Assembly (NCBI RefSeq): GCF_021869535.1
Contig: NW_026262701.1
Span: 3,115,501-3,179,500, forward strand
Direction of reading: 5' to 3'
Source of the DNA: Mytilus californianus
Lineage: Eukaryota; Mollusca; Bivalvia; Mytilida; Mytilidae
Length of the DNA: 64,000 bases
Position 1 is the stretch's first letter; the number at the start of each line of letters is the position of its first letter. Both the position numbers and the translations under genes were made by a program. The notes under the pieces were generated by a model, which saw only the letters and a list, made by a program, of their open reading frames with translations, searched no databases and was not told the DNA's origin. Shown here piece after piece: positions 61,001 to 64,000 of this stretch.

Positions 61001-63953
61001 ACTTCCGCTTGATACAATGTGTTTAGCAGCAATGCACTCACCAAAGATATTTTTTATGACGTTTATGACGTACCTGAATTCTCGCCGTGATTGTTGCTGG
61101 AAAGATTTCAGTCAGCCGTGATTCAATTAGACGGATGTTAACGTTGTTTATTAACCATCGTTTACATCTTTGTAAGACCTCTTGTTTATCAGATATATTC
61201 TCATCTGAAAGATATGACGGATTTATTACATATAGTCCATCTCTACTAATGACAAACCTCATTAAATATAGGCTGAATTTATAACATTTATATATTAATA
61301 AATCTATTATCACTGAATTTATTATCTTTCGGTTGTATATAATTATAAATATGTAGGACCAAACCGCGATGGTTTGACGCTGATGTGCGTTTTTGATCAC
61401 GCCGAAGTGCGATTGTGGCATTGTGACGCTATCATGTTGATAGCTACGCTGAAGTGGGTTGTTGATAACAGTGAAGTGCAATGGTCTACATAAACATATA
61501 TCATGTATATATGTATATAGACAATAACGAATGCAATTTATACACTAACTATTAAAAAAATCTACTTCTCTCATAATCATTGCACATCTGCAGATTTTGA
61601 CTAGCTATCATGCGTCATATAGACCAATGCACAGCGAAATGACCATTGCACTTCGGCGTAGACCATTGCACTTAAGCGTGACCATCACACTTTCAGCGTC
61701 CCCATCACACCTCCGGGTCCTACATAAACAATTCTGTTTCGCGGTTAGGCTTAACTTATCGATGTTGGTTCAAATTTATTTTTGTATGTCTGGTATTTTC
61801 AAACTTGGTCTTTGGGAACTGCTTACTCTTCAAGAGCACCTGAGTTCGCCCCGTTTTTGATGACGTTCGTGTTACCTATTCTTTGGTTTTTGAAAGGTGT
61901 GCTATAAACTGAGTTTGTCTTTTCGTCTAATTTAATTTGTTCAAGCTATTGCATGTCCGTCTCTGACCTCTGATATCGACATCTAATATTGTTTTCGATA
62001 TATTTGTTACATATGGAAAATATACCTACCATCAATTTTAAAATCGTAAAAGTTTATTTCGAATGCTGACTGTGGTGGCTGACTACAGGTTATGTTGATA
62101 ATAGAAGTTGTTTGTGTGATATGTTCTAGGTCCAAATACCTTTCTGATGCATCTCTTAAACACGTCTTTGTTAAGGCTCTGGTCTATAATAAAAACGACT
62201 TATCATTTAAACTGCAGCATATGTAAAAGTTAGAATATACATAAATGACCTAATCTGATGTGCATACCATAAGTTTCTGAATATGAGTTTTAAAAAAATA
62301 CACGGCGATTGAATTTTCTTTCAAGACCGATTTTCTCATCAAATGTTCAACACGTGTTTATGCCAACTATTACATTTTGAACATGTTTAGAATCCAGTAC
62401 GATGGAGAGAAAGGTTTATATTCATACAAAATTTACATGAACTGAATATGAAAATGAAATAAAATATAAGTTTTAAATTTAAATTGTTCCAAGAAATTTC
62501 AATGATTAGTATTTTCACATTTGTTGATGAGCTGAAAGCATTGAGTACATACAAGTACCTATAACATTTTACATGAGAGATGTTCATATAGACAAACATC
62601 ATGGTAAATAACTTACTTTTTTTAAAATAATTTACTTGGTACTTTGCATGTCCTCTATATTTTTGGGTCAAAAACTAGTTCAAAATTTACCAAACATTAC
62701 GTTTTTTTTCTCCACAAAAACGCATAAGAGGGTCCTTTTATTGGCGTAACAGCTTTGACGTCTTGGATTGTGAACTACCTGTCATTGTTTGTTTGCTAAT
62801 GAGTAACCCTTTAAAATACGCATAAATGGAAAAATGTTACTCTTTTCATTTTACTTACAGTTATAGCATCATGATAATATCACGATTTCATAAAAACTTC
62901 TTGAAAACAAATATTTCTTAGCTGAAAAAGAATAATTCTTCAACGTATCTTATCTAGACGCTATTTGATATATATTTTTGAACAAAAAGACTGCGTTAAA
63001 CATGGTTATAAATATTATAGATGAGTAATCGTGTCTGAGATTTCCTGGTTGTTAATAAAACAACACAAAATCTACAAGCTGAAAATAAATGATTTACAGT
63101 AGTTTCATGTTTTCTTTATCTCAACTCCTTTTTTTGTATCATATAAACAATCTAGCATTACGGCTTACAAATTTATTTCTGTCAAGACTTTTCACTTTAT
63201 TGTTTACCTTTGTAGAAATGTGAGCTTCATTAGTAAAAGCACCAGCTGGAAAGTTAAGCTTTATGTTCCTGTCATTATGGAGTGTAACTGACGATCCATG
63301 TTTGCCAATGTTGAACTCTTCAAATGGCGGGACTGCTACTGCTACACACTGGAGGGTTTGTAATTGTTGAATTTGTATTTCCGCGCCGAGAAATGAAATT
63401 TCCTGCCAAATAGTTATTCAAGAGACTACCTTTATTGATGATTTTAGAATATTGATATATTTATAGGCACGGAGAGTATCTGAGATCACTAATACCATAA
63501 CAACTAAGACATGAATATGTTGAAATATGGGACAATAACATAGAAATCCAAAGAACACACAAAAACCCCAAAATATATCTAGTGGTCAACATAAACAAAC
63601 AACAAACACATTCTAGAAAATTTAGTTTCATTGCAATGTTTTATATGACAATTGTTTTCCATTGGTTTGATGTGTTTGATGTGCTTGATGTGTTTGAGCT
63701 TTATATTTTGCTATTTATTAAGGGACTTTCCGTTTTGAATTTTTCATTGAATTTCGGTATTTTTGTTATTTTACTTTCTGTTTTAAATCAAAATGAAAAC
63801 TGTCAGAAAAAAGATATTTACCCGCTCTATTGGAATGTTTATATTCTGTACAACATCTTCACGACGCCAAATGTTTCCGTTTGTCAGATATTTCAACTGA
63901 GGAATCAGTTCTGGTTTATGATTCACAACTGGTAAATATAGATGAATTGGAAA
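51487..63953 (-). CDS. Death-fold adaptor: ZU5-CARD-UPA-death domains (partial, 11 exons)
   Basis: Exons in coding order: 63953-63822, 63402-63208, 62183-62030, 61204-61074, 60643-60427, 60175-60040, 57705-57225, 56220-56172, 55525-55305, 52080-52032, 51761-51487. All introns are GT-AG, phases agree, and the joined frame is open for 679 codons to a stop at 51489-51487. The 5' end is beyond the window. Order: N-terminal segment, ZU5-like (about 76-135), CARD (about 165-250), linker, UPA-like (about 322-480), death-like fold (about 495-570), death domain (590-679). ZU5-UPA-DD is the shared module of PIDD, UNC5 and ankyrins. Such proteins assemble death-fold complexes that activate caspases or NF-kB in the cytoplasm, so an apoptosis or immune adaptor is inferred. 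No signal peptide or transmembrane segment is seen in the part present. The 49-bp exon at 52032 is the weakest call (thin polypyrimidine tract), but it is needed to keep phase. Confidence 0.8.
53885..54065 (+). mobile_element. RT family B 3' tail in intron
   Basis: GGTGGGGTTCGTGTTGCTTA, CTATGTTGTGTCATCTGTAC and CTGTCCCTCTGGTATCTTTC match the end of the copy at 56830-56990. It lies antisense in the intron between exons 52080 and 55305. Confidence 0.65.
54915..54990 (+). ncRNA. Degenerate hammerhead-like motif
   Basis: CTGATGA at 54935-54941 is intact. The second box reads GTTA (54955-54958) instead of GAAA, and stem III is partly lost. GAGCATCACTGATG and GGTATCTATGGTGAGTTTAT match the bivalve repeat that usually carries the motif. 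Confidence 0.45.
55305..55525 (-). CDS. Death-like fold exon
   Basis: Encodes KALAKYLAWQLTPDNEISTR, WIKFANILVADPNIYKHIIN and CEAFLLYWADHYVKHDENK. This is an all-helical segment with the length and spacing of a death-fold domain, placed directly after the UPA. It could be a first death domain or a CARD-like relative. Confidence 0.6.
55590..55675. repeat. Two-copy direct repeat
   Basis: TGACTCCCCCTAATACCAGT and AAGTGCTATT are repeated with a 45-base offset. It sits in the intron upstream of the exon ending at 55525. Confidence 0.7.
56300..56995 (+). pseudogene. RT family B, 3' part, antisense in intron
   Basis: Encodes KTKLYDKRDDFSYLIVNFPF and APAYGVYISQLIRYYWA before frameshifts, then the family tail to CTTTCGTCCC near 56985. 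It is antisense to the death-fold gene, in the intron between exons 56220 and 57225. Confidence 0.7.
57225..57705 (-). CDS. UPA-like domain exon
   Basis: One 481-bp exon. It encodes VVPAKMTESDMCRAATVLED, then NLVVRQHKDNSDEIIIYCT, KLQETLQEL, and GYENRPLVMPFYSGLGTVRY followed by RGRLCVLHPERL. The I-x-Y-C ... L-x-x-x-L pattern with a following basic beta segment resembles the UPA domain of UNC5/PIDD, which binds ZU5 in the closed state. Resemblance by eye. Confidence 0.6.
57706..58570. other. Intron, nothing recognised
   Basis: AT-rich intron of the death-fold gene between the UPA-like exon and the 47-bp array. No element identified. Confidence 0.4.
58575..60070 (-). repeat. 47/45-bp array of exon end plus 5' splice site, about 31 copies
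   Basis: The plus-strand unit is TTATACCTGTATGATGAATT followed by ACCACCATCTAGTTTGACAT and GTCATTG. Read on the minus strand each unit is the exon end (GGTGGTAATTCATCATACAG) plus the donor GTATAAC. Most units are 47 bases. The three nearest the exon are 45 bases and lie in the exon's frame (LEGGNSSYRYNKDVK). Variants: TTACC/TTGCC/ATACC and CCATC/CCCTC. Confidence 0.95.
60427..61204 (-). CDS. CARD (two exons)
   Basis: Exons 61204-61074 and 60643-60427 join in phase 0 inside the domain. Helices: VLQRCKRWLINNV, IRLIESRLTEIF, TITARIQKEILS, GEKIQMLITELHYC, SMDKFIKILDETGQQEVVDR. Six helices, a split first helix and the GQQEVVDRL end are typical of CARDs (compare the LxxTGQ motif near the end of many CARDs). 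After it comes a charged linker (NQDDISLAEMEMSSDFDP). Confidence 0.75.
61351..61725. mobile_element. 375-bp inverted-repeat element
   Basis: Ends ATGTAGGACC / GGTCCTACAT. Inside, ATCACGCCGAAGTGCGATTG and related GACCATTGCACTTCGGCGTA units occur in opposite orientations on the two sides. It lies in the intron between exons 61204 and 62030. Confidence 0.6.
62190..63200. other. Intron, nothing recognised
   Basis: AT-rich intron of the death-fold gene between the exons at 62183 and 63208. No repeat, exon or RNA seen. Confidence 0.4.
63208..63402 (-). CDS. ZU5-like exon
   Basis: 65 residues, phase 0 at both ends. The segment GKHGSSVTLHNDRNIKLNFP followed by AGAFTNEAHIS has the ZU5 pattern (G-G-x-V-x-L ... 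I-x-I-P-x-G-A ... E-x-x-I). The fold continues into the next exon (TRALTKTC...). In PIDD a ZU5 carries the autoprocessing HFS site; no such tripeptide is seen here. Confidence 0.65.
63640..63785 (+). mobile_element. Family C tail in intron
   Basis: GGTTTGATGTGTTTGATGTG, AGGGACTTTCCGTTTTGAAT and TTTCGGTATTTTTGTTATTT match 30790-30890. It lies antisense, 37 bases from the end of the exon at 63822. The GTTTGATGTG piece is itself repeated. Confidence 0.55.
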
Positions 63954-64000
63954 CTGAAATTCAAATAAGTTCGAGAAATACATATTTTTACAAGTTAATA

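Noticed and set aside
63783-63983. Longer frame including MYFSNLFEFQ before the exon at 63953
   Set aside because: The ATTTCAG acceptor at 63954-63960 indicates the upstream codons are intron; not used as a start.

Overview
The window is animal nuclear DNA. It is AT-rich, its genes are split by GT-AG introns, and it is packed with minisatellites, foldback elements and decayed retroelements. Several repeat families match, from memory, repeats that are abundant in bivalve genomes, and mussels (Mytilidae) in particular. These are Penelope-type reverse transcriptase (RT) remnants and their 3' tails, hammerhead-like motifs, and tandem-core elements of the Helitron-like bivalve type. I infer a mytilid mussel. 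No database was searched.

I reconstructed three protein-coding genes by hand. (1) Plus strand, 1151-20198: the 3' part (15 exons, 918 codons plus stop, frame closed at every junction) of a large WD-repeat protein of the WDR97/WDR87 type. It carries a WD repeat, a charged and proline-rich middle, helical repeats and a conserved C-terminus. (2) Minus strand, 33158-34165: a single-exon rhodopsin-like receptor of 335 residues with a DRF motif, no NPxxY and no C-terminal tail. (3) Minus strand, 63953-51487 and running off the right edge: 11 exons and 679 codons plus stop of a death-fold adaptor. Its order is ZU5, CARD, UPA-like, death-like fold, death domain, which is an unusual arrangement.

Region by region: 1-20198 is the WD gene, whose introns hold Helitron-like tandem elements, Harbinger-type MITEs and exon-derived arrays. 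20199-33100 is intergenic, with SINE-like sequence, nested retroelements and hammerhead-like motifs. 33158-34165 is the receptor. 34200-51400 is repeat-rich intergenic DNA, with RT pseudogenes, an L1-type LINE fragment, a 35-bp minisatellite and a 1285-bp TAA-flanked transposon. 51487-64000 is the death-fold gene with antisense retroelement remnants in its introns.

The most striking pattern is that most of the large tandem arrays near genes are built from gene boundaries. The WD gene has a 90-bp unit (exon end plus donor), a 98-bp unit (acceptor plus exon start), and 74- and 76-bp units (exon end plus donor). The death-fold gene has a 47/45-bp unit (exon end plus donor, about 31 copies). A 43-bp unit shares sequence with the last codons of the receptor. 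These arrays multiply splice-site-like sequences beside the real sites. In the death-fold gene the units nearest the exon are 45 bp and stay in frame.
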